Source: Zanthoxylum bungeanum
Taxonomy: Eukaryota; Streptophyta; Magnoliopsida; Sapindales; Rutaceae
Length of the DNA stretch: 64,000 bases
NCBI GenBank assembly: GCA_019454045.1
Contig: SKCR01038119.1
Location: 44,845-108,844, forward strand
Direction of reading: 5' to 3'
The translations under genes and the position numbers were made by a program. The stretch's first letter is position 1. Each line of letters starts with the position of its first letter. Shown in pieces: positions 10,129 through 19,535 of the stretch. The notes under the pieces were generated by a model. That model did not search any database, had not been told where the DNA came from, and saw only the letters and a list, made by a program, of their open reading frames with translations.

Positions 10129-12010
10129 TGTTGGAGTTTCTACGGTCCCGAGGATCGATTCAAGCAATGAAACATAATGCGAATACATCGAGGAAGTTGC
10201 GGAATACTTACATCGATCGGTTGAGGTGATGCGTCGAAGAACAAAATTCCATTTTCTGCCATTCTTGAGTTCACGGCAGTGCAAGTTTTTTTGTCTCCTC
10301 AAATTTGGCTTTTGCATGATCCATCAAGCTCCAAGCTTGGTTTGGTGATTCCTAGCTCACAAGTGGATTTCTCTATCACCTTTGTATGTCTCCATTGTGT
10401 GCTAGCATTCTTGATTTTGCAACAAAATCATCATGTTTTCTTCTCCTAGACTCTCGGCAGTGGCCAAAATACCAAAGAAAAACAGCCCATTTGGGCGTGA
10501 AATGGAGAGGAAGAAAGAGAGAAGAGTGTTGTGTGTTTGTTATTGAATGATTTTTGTATATCTAATACACAAAAATAATAAAGTCAAATACCAAAAATTA
10601 ATAAATGGTAAATGATTTTTCAAACAACCAACCACTACCACCAACTTCGATCAATCACATCAAAAGTGACAAGTTGTCACATCAATTGATTGACTAGTGA
10701 TTTGACTCTTGATGTGACTTGCGGGCCGCACTTGAATTCTAAATGTGAGTGCACTCGCAAACACTCCCGGGCTCGGGTTCACTAATTCCAAATTAACGAA
10801 TTTTCCATTGCGACGCAATTAAATAATTGTTCCTAGCAAAATCACTATTCACATCGCTAACGAATTAATTCTAAATTAATTCGTTTGCCCGAATTAAAAT
10901 CTAATTTTAATTCCGCGTCGAAATCCAATTTCGTAAAATATATCGAATATATTATTTTATCGATTAATTCCAAATTAATCATTTTCTCTCTTTAAATAAT
11001 ATTTTATCCCAGATAAAATATCTCCGCAATTAATCCCAGATTAATTTTCTCTCTCATCTAATTAATCCCAGATTAATAAAGTGCGAGTCATACATTATCG
11101 GCGAATCTTCGGGAAGCGACCCGTGAGTTCCCCGGATATGTTGGCAGTAAATTCGGTCGTCGGACTATCCGAACACGTAAGTACCTAGTACTACGTTTGT
11201 AACGATTTACAAGACAAGGTTGGCTTCTAGCAAAGCGCCATGCCTACCCAATTCTCCAGAAACATCCTTACATGAATATGTGATCTATATCAGGCGTAGT
11301 ATACGTAGTATTGCATATTTCGATCCAGTATCGGATGTCACATGCTAGGCCTAGGGCTGGAATTGTGTCTGCCCCGTACGAAGCACATATCAGATCTTTG
11401 GTAACTAGTCTCTATAATCGGATATACATGACCTAGTCATAATATCCCGATAGCTGTAGCATATAAGAGAACCAGTCCCGTATCCTACGTGACCATCATC
11501 TCCACTATGACTGAAGTGAAACTTCCGTCTTGACATCACACCCAACATACTACGATTCTCAATATACCCAGCAGAGGCGTACATAGACACATAGTCATAC
11601 TACCAATGGAATTCCGAGGGGTCTATCCAGAGCGAAGCTCTTTCCCGTACCATCGGTAAACACAACCTCATATTACACTTGCATGAGTATCCTATACCCA
11701 AATATATGAGAACGATGCCGTTATGCTCTCACAACGCGCACAAGTGTAATACTAGTCTTTTACGCATTATCGATGTCCAATCTCGATAATACCCTGACGA
11801 GGGATATTTAATGATTAATCCTTCGTGGACTGATAATTTCTCATATCATCTCAATCCAGGAACTAATCATAAGGAACTCATATCATTTATACATCTTGGT
11901 GATCTAATCATAAATGATAAGAGAGCAATCTCCTTTGTCACATAGTTAATTTGTACAACAACACCATGATCTGTACAAATAGAGACGCTATGGGTCATAA
12001 CTGTCCAACA
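10129..12010 (-). repeat. 5' LTR of Cop-1 (1882 bp)
   Basis: On the minus strand it runs from TGTTGGACAGTT (12010) to CTCCAACA (10129). It contains the palindrome ladder (about 10780-11090) described under findings. The adjacent sequence above 12010 is LOG coding sequence. Confidence 0.85.
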
Positions 12011-12201
12011 CCTTCCTACACGGCTTTTGAAACACATCCCATTAATCCAAGGCTGCCACATGCGTATACTAAGTGCATGTTTCATTCCGCTATGGCTCTC
12101 CCCAATGTTTTTGCCGCTTCAGAAAATTCTGGTTTAGACCTAGAGTTAGATCCACAAAATACACAGATATGAGTAACTCATCGATTGGAAGAGGTTTCCA
12201 T
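12011..12201 (-). pseudogene. LOG: LOG pseudogene, 5' fragment (cytokinin riboside 5'-monophosphate phosphoribohydrolase)
   Basis: Starting at the ATG at 12201 this encodes the LOG N-terminus: the I-C-V-F-x-G-S strand, a helix 'FSEAAK', and the start of the G-L-M-G nucleotide loop, truncated by Cop-1. It shares with the second copy (17375-18024) an in-frame TGA at the eighth codon. The R of 'TRICVF' is H here. The shared stop and shared flanks show that both copies descend from one already broken ancestor amplified with the retroelement. LOG enzymes release active cytokinin bases from nucleotides in the cytosol. This fragment cannot be functional. Confidence 0.75.
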
Positions 12202-12690
12202 TTTCTCTCTTCTCTGAATTTTTTATCTTGATATGTCGAAGAGAGGAATAACGAGCTGAATTTAAAGATCCTGAAAAAGGGTGAGTAATAATTACACTAG
12301 TACCTGCCAAATGACAATTATTAAATGAACGTTAAAAAAAATTGTGAAAATCAAAAAGTTAGATCTTGTCGGCGAAAATAAAAAAAAATCACAACAGAAA
12401 AGAAAATCAAAGCAATTATTTAAGGCAATAGAATTGTGTACGCAATACTCGACTCGCTTGGTATATAAATCCATTAGGATACGTCTCAAGGATCCATTCC
12501 TTACTCAACAATCTCTAATGAATTGAATCTTTTCTCCACAATTTCTCAAACACCATTCCTTGATATTTCATGTGTTGCTCTGCCTCAAATACTCATTTTG
12601 TGCTTGTTCCTAAAAAAATAACACACAAAATAAAAAAATCCACAACATGTTTACACAAAATTACGAAAACAGAAACTACAACAATGATAA
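12202..12690 (-). other. 5' flank of the LOG copy in Ath-B
   Basis: Collinear with 18025-18525 in Ath-C. It contains a TATATA-like run (near 12461-12466) about 260 bases upstream of the LOG ATG on the minus strand, and a pyrimidine-rich stretch ending in CAG near 12270. It may be captured 5' UTR or promoter, or retroelement spacer. I cannot decide. Confidence 0.35.
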
Positions 12691-12697
12691 AAATTAC

Positions 12698-12749
12698 ATG
12701 GGTTACCTCCCTGCTAGCGCTAAATTTTACGTCTTCAGCTAGACGTGAC
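12698..12749 (-). other. Athila pol-end conserved block in Ath-B
   Basis: Same block as 131-183, here between the gag relic and the LOG insert. Confidence 0.5.
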
Positions 12750-13066
12750 TGAACTCCATCTGTGAAGAAGGTTTCAGCGTGGTTTTGGACGTCCGATCAA
12801 AGACAATCCCATGAGCGTTGCTTTTGAAAGGTCTCTTCCAAAGATGATGTGGCAAAAAAAGTTTTGTCTCATTCAGTGCTTGTGCCACCTTTTTTTATCT
12901 TTGTCGGTCCAATGATTCCTGAAAAGAGAGAAAGAAAATCAGGAGGTCTCGTATGGTGCTTGACTTGGAATGAGAGTTTCATTCTGTCAAGTTTTGGGTG
13001 ATATCTCTGATATATACTCCCCAAAACAGTGATGTGTCTTATGAATTCACTGGATCTTCAATATAT

Positions 13067-13408
13067 TCAGACATTTGCTCCTCCATTTGCTCTGCTTTTT
13101 TTCTCCATATTTTCTTCACAGATGTATTTTAGGATTTCCGCATTCAATTCTTCATCTGTCTTCTGTGAAATGTATGCTCCATAAGTGTCAACCTGAAGAT
13201 GTAAAAATGTGTCTGATTTTAGGTCTTCATCCTCTGAGATTGATGTGACTAGCTCAGGTAGATCTTCTTCAAACATTAGTGCAATGGAAGCTCCAAGATC
13301 TTCGTTTTGAGGATACAGAATTTCATCCTCAATTTTTATTGTCATAAACAGCTCTACTTCTTCATCCTCGTCAGAGTAAGAATAATAAAAATAAAACAGA
13401 GACTTCAC
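13067..13408 (-). pseudogene. Ath-B gag, second frame (acidic tail)
   Basis: This continues the 13405-13962 frame after a frameshift. It starts with the acidic YYSYSDEDEE segment, equivalent to the YYSDSDEDET end of the Ath-A protein, and carries further acidic and Lys-rich sequence. It is a broken part of one original gag-derived frame. Confidence 0.45.
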
Positions 13409-13962
13409 TGGTTTGGGATCCCGAACTGATACCTCAGATTCCTGATACTGTTAGCCTCCTCATCTGCTAAAGTGTCATCGTGAAATGCATGGTACTCGAA
13501 GGCTTCATCAGTATCATCTGAAAATGCTCCTTGAGGTATGTAGTTCTGGTTTTCTGTTAATTGTCTGATTTGATCTGTCATTCTCTGTATGAATTCTGCT
13601 TGACTCTGAAATTGTGCATCAATTATTGCTTCCCGTTCCTTGAACCATTCTTTGAACATGTGAATTATCTGATCTTCCTCTGATGGTTCTGGTTCTTGAG
13701 GAGGATCATAAGAAGATGGTGGATAAGATGAAGAAGATAGTTCAATGAAATATGATGGTTCTTCGTACCTTGAATGATTCCGATAACTCTGCCACCCCGA
13801 ATTGTAAAGGTATATGCATTGATCGCTCGGGTGGTTACCATCACATACCTTACATCTCCCAATTGCATTCTGTTGAGCAAATGTAGTATTGCTTGGTTCT
13901 GGCATCCATTGATAATTATTGGGCTGGACAACAGGCCTCAGAAAACTGAACTGTTGCTCCAT
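13405..13962 (-). pseudogene. Ath-B Athila-like Gag C-terminal fragment, frameshifted
   Basis: 185 codons starting MEQQFSFLRPVVQPNN. The zinc knuckle CKVCDGNHPSDQC lies at about residues 37-49, followed by YNSGWQSYRNHSRYEEP and the segment IQRMTDQIRQLTENQN. Compared with Ath-A (650-1330) it has an added FKEWFKEREA segment before the helix. The frame is lost at residue 170 or so ('EEANSIRN'), where Ath-A continues EEAEQYQQ. Homologous to the split gag of Ath-C. Confidence 0.6.
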
Positions 13963-14133
13963 GATTTAAGGTATATCTTCTTCTAGTAAAGCTCGTAATC
14001 TTTCTATCTCCCAAAAAGATCCATGTCAACCACCTGAAAAATAAAAGAAAATAATAATTATAGGCAAAAAATAAAGAAAATTAGATATAAGTAAATTAGA
14101 TAGATTTAAAATTAATAACTCAAGAAAAATAAG

Positions 14134-14151
14134 TCCCCGGCAACGGTGCCA
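14134..14151 (-). other. Primer-binding site of Ath-B (tRNA-Asp, one mismatch)
   Basis: As at 1423-1440, but TGGCACC replaces TGGCGCC, a C-to-T type change at a CpG. Confidence 0.8.
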
Positions 14152-14984
14152 AAAACTTGACCGGTGTGATCACACACGTATAACGCAAGCGCACTTATCA
14201 TTCAAGTAGTATAAAAATATCGATCCCACGAGGACTTAATTCCTACTGTTGTTATTAATTGTTGATTATATTTATTTACAAGTATCTAATTAGAGGGAGA
14301 ATAGAATGATTGCTGAGTTGGTTGATTGAAGTAGGATTTGCTAAATAAATAAATAAAAATAAAAGATAAAATAACGGAAATTAATAATAAAGAAAATAAG
14401 TTTCTAGGGTTGTTATTCCACATAATATTATTCCAATGATGAATTCATTCTCTTATATATGTGTAATAAATTAGATTGCTAACCTGGAACACGAAGATAT
14501 GAAAAAACCTATGTCGATGGTCAGATGCAAACACCCAGTTTAACTCAATTAATCATATGTCTATGTTAACCAAGTTACCTGGATTCATTAAGTCCAAGAT
14601 CTAATTATGGCTACCCATGCCCGATAGGCATATGTCTATCCTGTAAGGAAATCTATTAAGGTGTTATCTATCCACAAGGAAGATCGTGAGCTATTGAGTC
14701 TAAGGCTAAACCTAAAATCCCTTTGTCAAGTTCATTTTAAATTTTCCAAATCAATCTTATTGGTGATCAAACAACAAGAAGCATTAAGATCAAGACTCAA
14801 TAAACAAACCTTAAGTATTACCCAATATATTAAAAAATCAATTATTAAACTCGTAAATATTGTGCTTCATTACTTCCTTAGAATAAAAATAAAATGTTGG
14901 GTGTTAGGGGATCCACCTTTACTAATTCTAATTTAGAAATCTCCCTTATTATAATATTGAAATTATCAGTGATATTACCATCGA

Positions 14985-15165
14985 CCATATAGGCAGTATC
15001 CTTATTAAGTTAGATTTTCAATTAAGTCCAACCAGCCATAAAGGCGGTGTTATAATCTGTACATAAACCAGCCATATAGGCGGTAGTCATCTGTCACATA
15101 AAAACCGACCATATAGGCGGTGTCACATTATGTCAAATAAATAAAACCAGCCATTAATGCGGTAT
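14985..15165 (-). repeat. Array of CCAGCCATATAGGCGGT-type repeats
   Basis: Five degenerate copies, about 35-45 bases apart, each keeping CC(A/G)(A/C)CCAT...GCGGT around an AT-rich centre. Confidence 0.65.
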
Positions 15166-15449
15166 AACATTAAATCTATATTATAATTTCCATATTATAA
15201 TTAAGGGATATTAATCTAAATTAAAATAATAAAAACTTCACCCTTCTCCGAGCGGAAATTTAACTACTAAACATAAAAGAAAAGAGATGAAAAGAAACAA
15301 CTACTATTGCTGAAAATAAAAATACATAAATTAAATACTGAAAAAAAATACAAACAAGATGCAATCCTTAAAATCCTCACAAAACTCTAAGGAAGGCATG
15401 AGAATTACAAATGAAATTGCTTGGTATTTTAGGAAAATCTAAAGGCTTC

Positions 15450-15575
15450 CACCAATTTCTCCACCAATTACTCCACCAAACACTCTACCAAACACTCCAC
15501 AAAATCCTCCACCATACACTCCACCAAACATGCCACATGACACTCCACAAAACACTCCACCAAACATGCTAGCAT
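15450..15575. repeat. Minisatellite, about 12-bp unit (CACTCCACCAAA)
   Basis: About ten degenerate units inside the Ath-B/C LTR. A differently diverged version is at 58745-58860 (CATGGCACCAAA units). Confidence 0.6.
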
Positions 15576-16039
15576 GTTTTCTGGAAGTTTGACAATTGTA
15601 AATTGTCATTTTCTATTTGTTTTTATTTTTTTGATATTGAATTTAGTAATTACACAAAACACATTAGATTATTGTTAATTTCGGTCTTGAAAACTTCAGA
15701 ATTCTAAATATTTAAAACTTCAAAGTTGTAGATCTTTGAGTCTTCTTTAATCTGAAACTTGAATCAGCTCAATCATATATCAGATGAAAAGGTTATGGCC
15801 AAAATACTAAAATTGCGCAAAACTGGAATTTAGGACTACACTTCGTGACACGTAAAGTAAATTTTCGTTTTTGACCCATTTTTTCTCTAGATTTCATCGT
15901 TTTAGTGCCGAGTTGATTCCATTAAATCCCAATATTATTTTTATCTGCAAAATAAATTAAATACCTCAAAATGTTCATAAACCTTGAGAAACTATACAAA
16001 ATATTAAGGTTAAAATAGTGATATAATTACCACTCATCA

Positions 16040-16051
16040 CACCCCCAAACC
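16040..16051 (-). other. Polypurine tract of Ath-C
   Basis: The minus strand reads GGTTTGGGGGTG directly before the LTR start TGATGAGTGG. This is the usual plus-strand primer position. Confidence 0.75.
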
Positions 16052-17374
16052 TGACATTTTGCTAGTCCTCGAGCAAAACAACAAAATAAAATAACATAAA
16101 AATCTTTGAAATAAAATTAAGCTAAGCCACTTTCGTAGGGATCATAGTTGCATTTAGTAAATGCAACAAGCCTTTAAACCCCTAGGTGTCCATAGTGGAC
16201 AAGTTGTAGTCTCGTGAGAACTTACATCAATGATACCAACAAACGTTTTACAAAAGTAAAAAAATAGTAAAACTAATGCACACAAAAGCAAAAGAAAAGA
16301 GAATAAAAAAGTTAGTGACTAAACAGGTGAAATTTCTTATCCAAGTTACTATTTGTTTTCTTTCTTTATACATTACCAAATAAGTAAATTCTCCTATGTT
16401 TTTTACCATTCTCCATATACACAATTAACAAGGTATTAATAAATTCATTGTGCCCATAATTTTCACAAGTGTATTTGAAAATAGAGTAATATTTTTTTCC
16501 TAAAGTTTTGTTAGAGTTCACACCTTTTGGTAATGAAAGTTTATTTACATAATAAGCAAATTATATATTTTTTTTAATTTTCGAGCTTTACCGTTTGACG
16601 CGAATGATCACTGCTTACTGAGGCAAGATTTCCGGTTACTGAGTAAAACCTTTATTGAACTAGCTAAGCTCTACCGTTTGACGTGAACAGTCACTGCTTA
16701 CTGAGGCAAGATGTCCTGATACTAAGTAGAAACTTTTTATTAAGAAACTAACTCAAGTCATACCGTTTGACACGAATAGTCACTGTTGGCCAGGCAAGAC
16801 ACCCGGTTACTAAATAGAAGCTTGGTCAGTTTTTATTCTCACTTTTTATTTATTTTATTTTATTTTTCTGAAATAAAAACACTTTTCACTACCTTTGGGT
16901 ACTTCCTCTAGTGAACCAGAGAACTGAATATTACAATTTTTCACTTACACCCATGTTCATATGTTACCATGTATTTTGATAATACCTATCAAATGAGCAT
17001 ATGAAGTTCCAATTTAATCAATATTATGGAGAATTAACAAATTTAAATAATTTAAAAGGAAATAAACAAAAATTAACTTGTTACGAATGAGTCTGAGATA
17101 TGTCTCAAGAGTGGAAAATCCTTACTCAGCTATCTTAAAACCCCTATTTCACCTGGTTAATCAAAAATTTTAGACAGAAAACAAAAAAAAAAAAAAAAAT
17201 TTTACAAAAACACAAAAATAAAAATAATAAAACAAATAAAAACACGCAAGTCAAATATTCCATCCCCCAAACCTAATCGAGACATTGTCCCCACTGTCTG
17301 AAAAAAAAAGAAGAAAAGTTTAATATATATCACCTGGTTAACGCGGATTTGACAAATACGGCTACAACTAATAG
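16052..17374 (-). other. 3' untranslated region of Ath-C
   Basis: AT-rich region between the LOG stop and the polypurine tract, with no usable frame. It holds three tandem repeats (16584-16825) and poly-A/T runs (for example 17180-17200). Confidence 0.6.
16584..16825 (-). repeat. Three tandem repeats of about 85 bp in the Ath-C 3' region
   Basis: Units begin TACCGTTTGAC at 16589, 16672 and 16761. Each continues with a GAA...TCACTG segment, GGCAAGA, and GGTTACT(G/A)A(G/A)TA. They are degenerate but clearly homologous. Confidence 0.75.
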
Positions 17375-18024
17375 TTACTGATTAAGATCTATGTCTAATT
17401 TGCTCTTCTTTCCACGATCGCTATCAGACCAGTTCAACTTGGAAAAAATGGGATCAACTTTTGGTTCATAGGCTAAGATTTGGTCGATTAATTCATCTGC
17501 CTTTCTAGCAGTTAGAAATATATCCTTCACCGATTTCGAGAGGAACCATGTTCGGTTGCATCTGCAGAACTACAAAAAAGAAATCGAAAAATCCATCCAT
17601 GTTAAGTAGTCCAATGGGTTTCTGGTGGATGTTCAAATTTGCCCATGATGCAATTGTGAATATCTCTTCCAACTTATCCAGCCCACCTGGCAATGTAATG
17701 AAAGCGTCAACATGATTGACCATTTCAATAAGTTGTTCAGACATACCTGAAATAATGAACCTCTCCATTTGATTTCCCGATGAGGTTTGTCTCTGCTAAT
17801 GGTTTTCGAATGATTCCTAAAACATGGCTGCCACCTTCCTGTACGGCTTTTGAAACACATCCCATTAATCCAAGACTGCCACCGACGTATACTAAGTGCA
17901 TGTTTCGTACCGCTATGACTCTCCCCAATTCTTTTGCCGCTTCAGAAAATTCTAGTTTAGACCCAGAGTTAGATCCAAAAAATACACAGATACGAGTAAC
18001 TCATCGATTGGAAGAGGTTTCCAT
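17375..18024 (-). pseudogene. LOG: LOG retro-pseudogene, full length (cytokinin riboside 5'-monophosphate phosphoribohydrolase)
   Basis: From the ATG at 18024 to TAA at 17377-17375 this is about 216 codons, the usual LOG length. In order: R-I-C-V-F-F-G-S (about residues 11-18), VYVGGSLGLMG (nucleotide loop, normally GGGS), DAFITLPGGLDKLEE (signature normally PGGxGTxxE), IHQKPIGLLNMDGFF, and the C-terminal TARKADELIDQILAYEP and SKLNWS. Spacing between blocks matches LOG proteins with no intron, although plant LOG genes are normally split by several introns, so it looks like a copy of spliced mRNA. Breaks: TGA at codon 8, frameshifts near 17765 (after GEV) and near 17570, first loop Gly to Val, and loss of the GT of the catalytic signature. 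It lies inside Ath-C between the pol-end block and the 3' region. LOG makes active cytokinins; this copy cannot. Confidence 0.85.
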
Positions 18025-18525
18025 TTTCTCTCTTATCTGAATTTTTTATCTTGATATGTCGAAGAGAGGAATAACGAGCTGAATTTATAGATCCTGAAAA
18101 AGGGTGAGTAATAATTGTACCAGTACCTGCCAAATGGCAATTATTAAATGAACGTTAAAAAAAATTGTGAAAATCAAAAAGTTAGATCTTGTCGGTGAAA
18201 ATAAAAAAAAAATCACAATAGAAAAGGAAATCAAAGCAATTATTTAAGGCAATAGAATTGTGTACGCAATACTCGACTCGCTTGGTATATAAATCCATTA
18301 GGATACGTCTCAAGAATCCATTCCTTACTCAACCATCTCTAATGAATTAAATCTTTTCTCCACAATTTCTCAAACACCATTCCTTGATATTTCATGTGTT
18401 GTTCTGCCTCAAATACTCTTTTTTTGCTTTTCCCTAAAAAAATAACACACAAAATAAAAAAATCCACAACATGTTTACACAAAAATATGAAAATAGAAAT
18501 TACAACAATGATAAAATTACATGGG
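18025..18525 (-). other. 5' flank of the LOG copy in Ath-C
   Basis: Near-identical to 12202-12690 apart from scattered differences. It includes an AT-rich stretch, a TATATA-like run near 18286-18291, and a pyrimidine-rich run ending CAG. It could be host-derived 5' UTR or promoter carried with LOG. Confidence 0.35.
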
Positions 18526-18527
18526 TT

Positions 18528-18570
18528 GCCTCCCTGCTAGCGCTAAATTTTACGTCTTCAGCTAGACGTG
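18528..18570 (-). other. Athila pol-end conserved block in Ath-C
   Basis: Same block as 131-183, between the gag relic and LOG. Confidence 0.5.
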
Positions 18571-19535
18571 ACTGAACTCCATCCGTCAAGGAGGTTTCAG
18601 CATAATTTTGGACGTTCGATCAAAGACAATCTAATGAGTGTTGCTTTTGAAAGGTCTCTTCCAATGATGAGGTGGCAAAAAGAGTTTTGTCTCATTCAGT
18701 GCTTGTGCCACATTTTTTTTATCTTTGTCGCTCCAATGATTCCTGAAAAGAGAGAAATAAAATCAGGAGGTCTCGTATGGTGCCTGACTTGGAATGAGAG
18801 TTCTATTCTGTCAAGCTTTTGGGCGATATCTCTGATATGTACTCCCCAAAATAGTTATGTGTCTCATGAATTCACTAGATCTTCAATATATTCAGACATT
18901 TGCTCCTCCATTTTCTCTGCTTTTTTCTCCATATTTTCTTCACAGATGTATTTTAGGATTTCTGCATTCAATTCTTCATCTGTCATCTGTGAAATGCATG
19001 CTCCATAAGTGTCAACTTGAAGATGTAAAAAGTGTCTAATTTTAGGTCTTCATCCTCTGAGGTTGATGTGACTGGCTCATGTAGATCTTCTTCAAACATT
19101 AGTGCAATAGAAGCTCCAAGATCTTCATTTTGAGGATGCAGAATTTCATCCTCAATTTTGTTGGCACAAACAGCTCTGTTTCTTGATTCTCGTCAGAGTC
19201 AGAATAATAAAAATCAAACAGAGACTTTGTTGGTTTGGGTTCCTGAACTGATACCTCAGATTCCTGATACTGCTCAGCCTCCTCCTCTGCTAAAGTGTCA
19301 TCGTGAAATGCTTGGTACTCGAAGGCTTCATCAGTATTATCTGAAAATGCTCCTTGAGGTATGTAGCTCTAGTTTTCTGTTAATTGTCCGATTTGATCTG
19401 TCATTCTCTGTATGGATTCCGCTTGACTCTGAAATTCTGCATTAATTTGAGCTTCCCGTTCCTTGAACCATTCTTTGAACATGTTAATTATCTGATCTTC
19501 CTCTAATGGTTCTGGTTCTTGAGGAGGATTATAAG
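18568..19535 (-). pseudogene. Ath-C gag, downstream part (cut by Cop-2)
   Basis: The minus strand continues the gag frame from 39185. It keeps the FKEWFKEREA-like segment, IQRMTDQIGQLTENQ (followed by a stop where other copies read NYIPQ), the acidic YYSDSDEN end, and the further relic up to the pol-end block. Several stops and frameshifts are present. Confidence 0.6.
19531..19535. other. Left target-site copy of Cop-2 (ATAAG)
   Basis: ATAAG precedes the 5' LTR and TTAAG follows the 3' LTR (39180-39184), so 4 of 5 bases match. The intact site in Ath-B at 13711-13715 reads ATAAG. Confidence 0.7.

Larger units (their letters stand above)
3611..12010 (-). mobile_element. Cop-1: Ty1/copia element, 3' LTR interrupted by Ath-A
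   Basis: On the minus strand the order is 5' LTR (12010 to 10129), tRNA-Met primer site, a leader of about 2 kb, gag relic, integrase, RT, RNase H, polypurine tract (4248-4262), then a 3' LTR that survives only as 3611-4247. The coding region is full of stops and frameshifts. It belongs to the same family as Cop-2, -3 and -4 (shared leader, LTR ends TGTTGGACA...CCAACA). It is inserted inside the LOG copy of Ath-B: the bases after 12010 continue the LOG reading frame found uninterrupted at 17840. Confidence 0.85.
12011..16039 (-). mobile_element. Ath-B: Athila-like element carrying LOG, 3' part displaced by Cop-1
   Basis: Minus-strand order: LTR (16039 to 14158, shared with Ath-C), tRNA-Asp primer site, gag frames, pol-end block, a segment of about 500 bp, then the 5' part of a LOG copy cut by Cop-1 at 12011. 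It is collinear with Ath-C (39605-39185 joined to 19535-17840). The rest of Ath-B should lie left of the window, beyond Cop-1 and Ath-A. Confidence 0.75.
14158..16039 (-). repeat. Shared LTR: 3' LTR of Ath-C and 5' LTR of Ath-B (1882 bp)
   Basis: The minus strand starts TGATGAGTGG (16039) and ends CCGGTCA (14158). It is preceded by a polypurine tract (16040-16051), as a 3' LTR is, and followed by a primer-binding site (14151-14134), as a 5' LTR is. It contains five copies of a motif like CCAGCCATATAGGCGGT (14985-15165) and a CACTCCACCAAA-type minisatellite (15450-15575). Confidence 0.8.

Noticed and set aside
17375..18024. Functional LOG gene
   Set aside because: A stop at codon 8, two frameshifts and loss of the PGGxGT signature rule out an active enzyme from this copy.
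18568..19008. 146-codon open frame on the plus strand
   Set aside because: It is the antisense shadow of the Ath-C gag relic, which has matching Gag segments on the minus strand. No recognisable domain.
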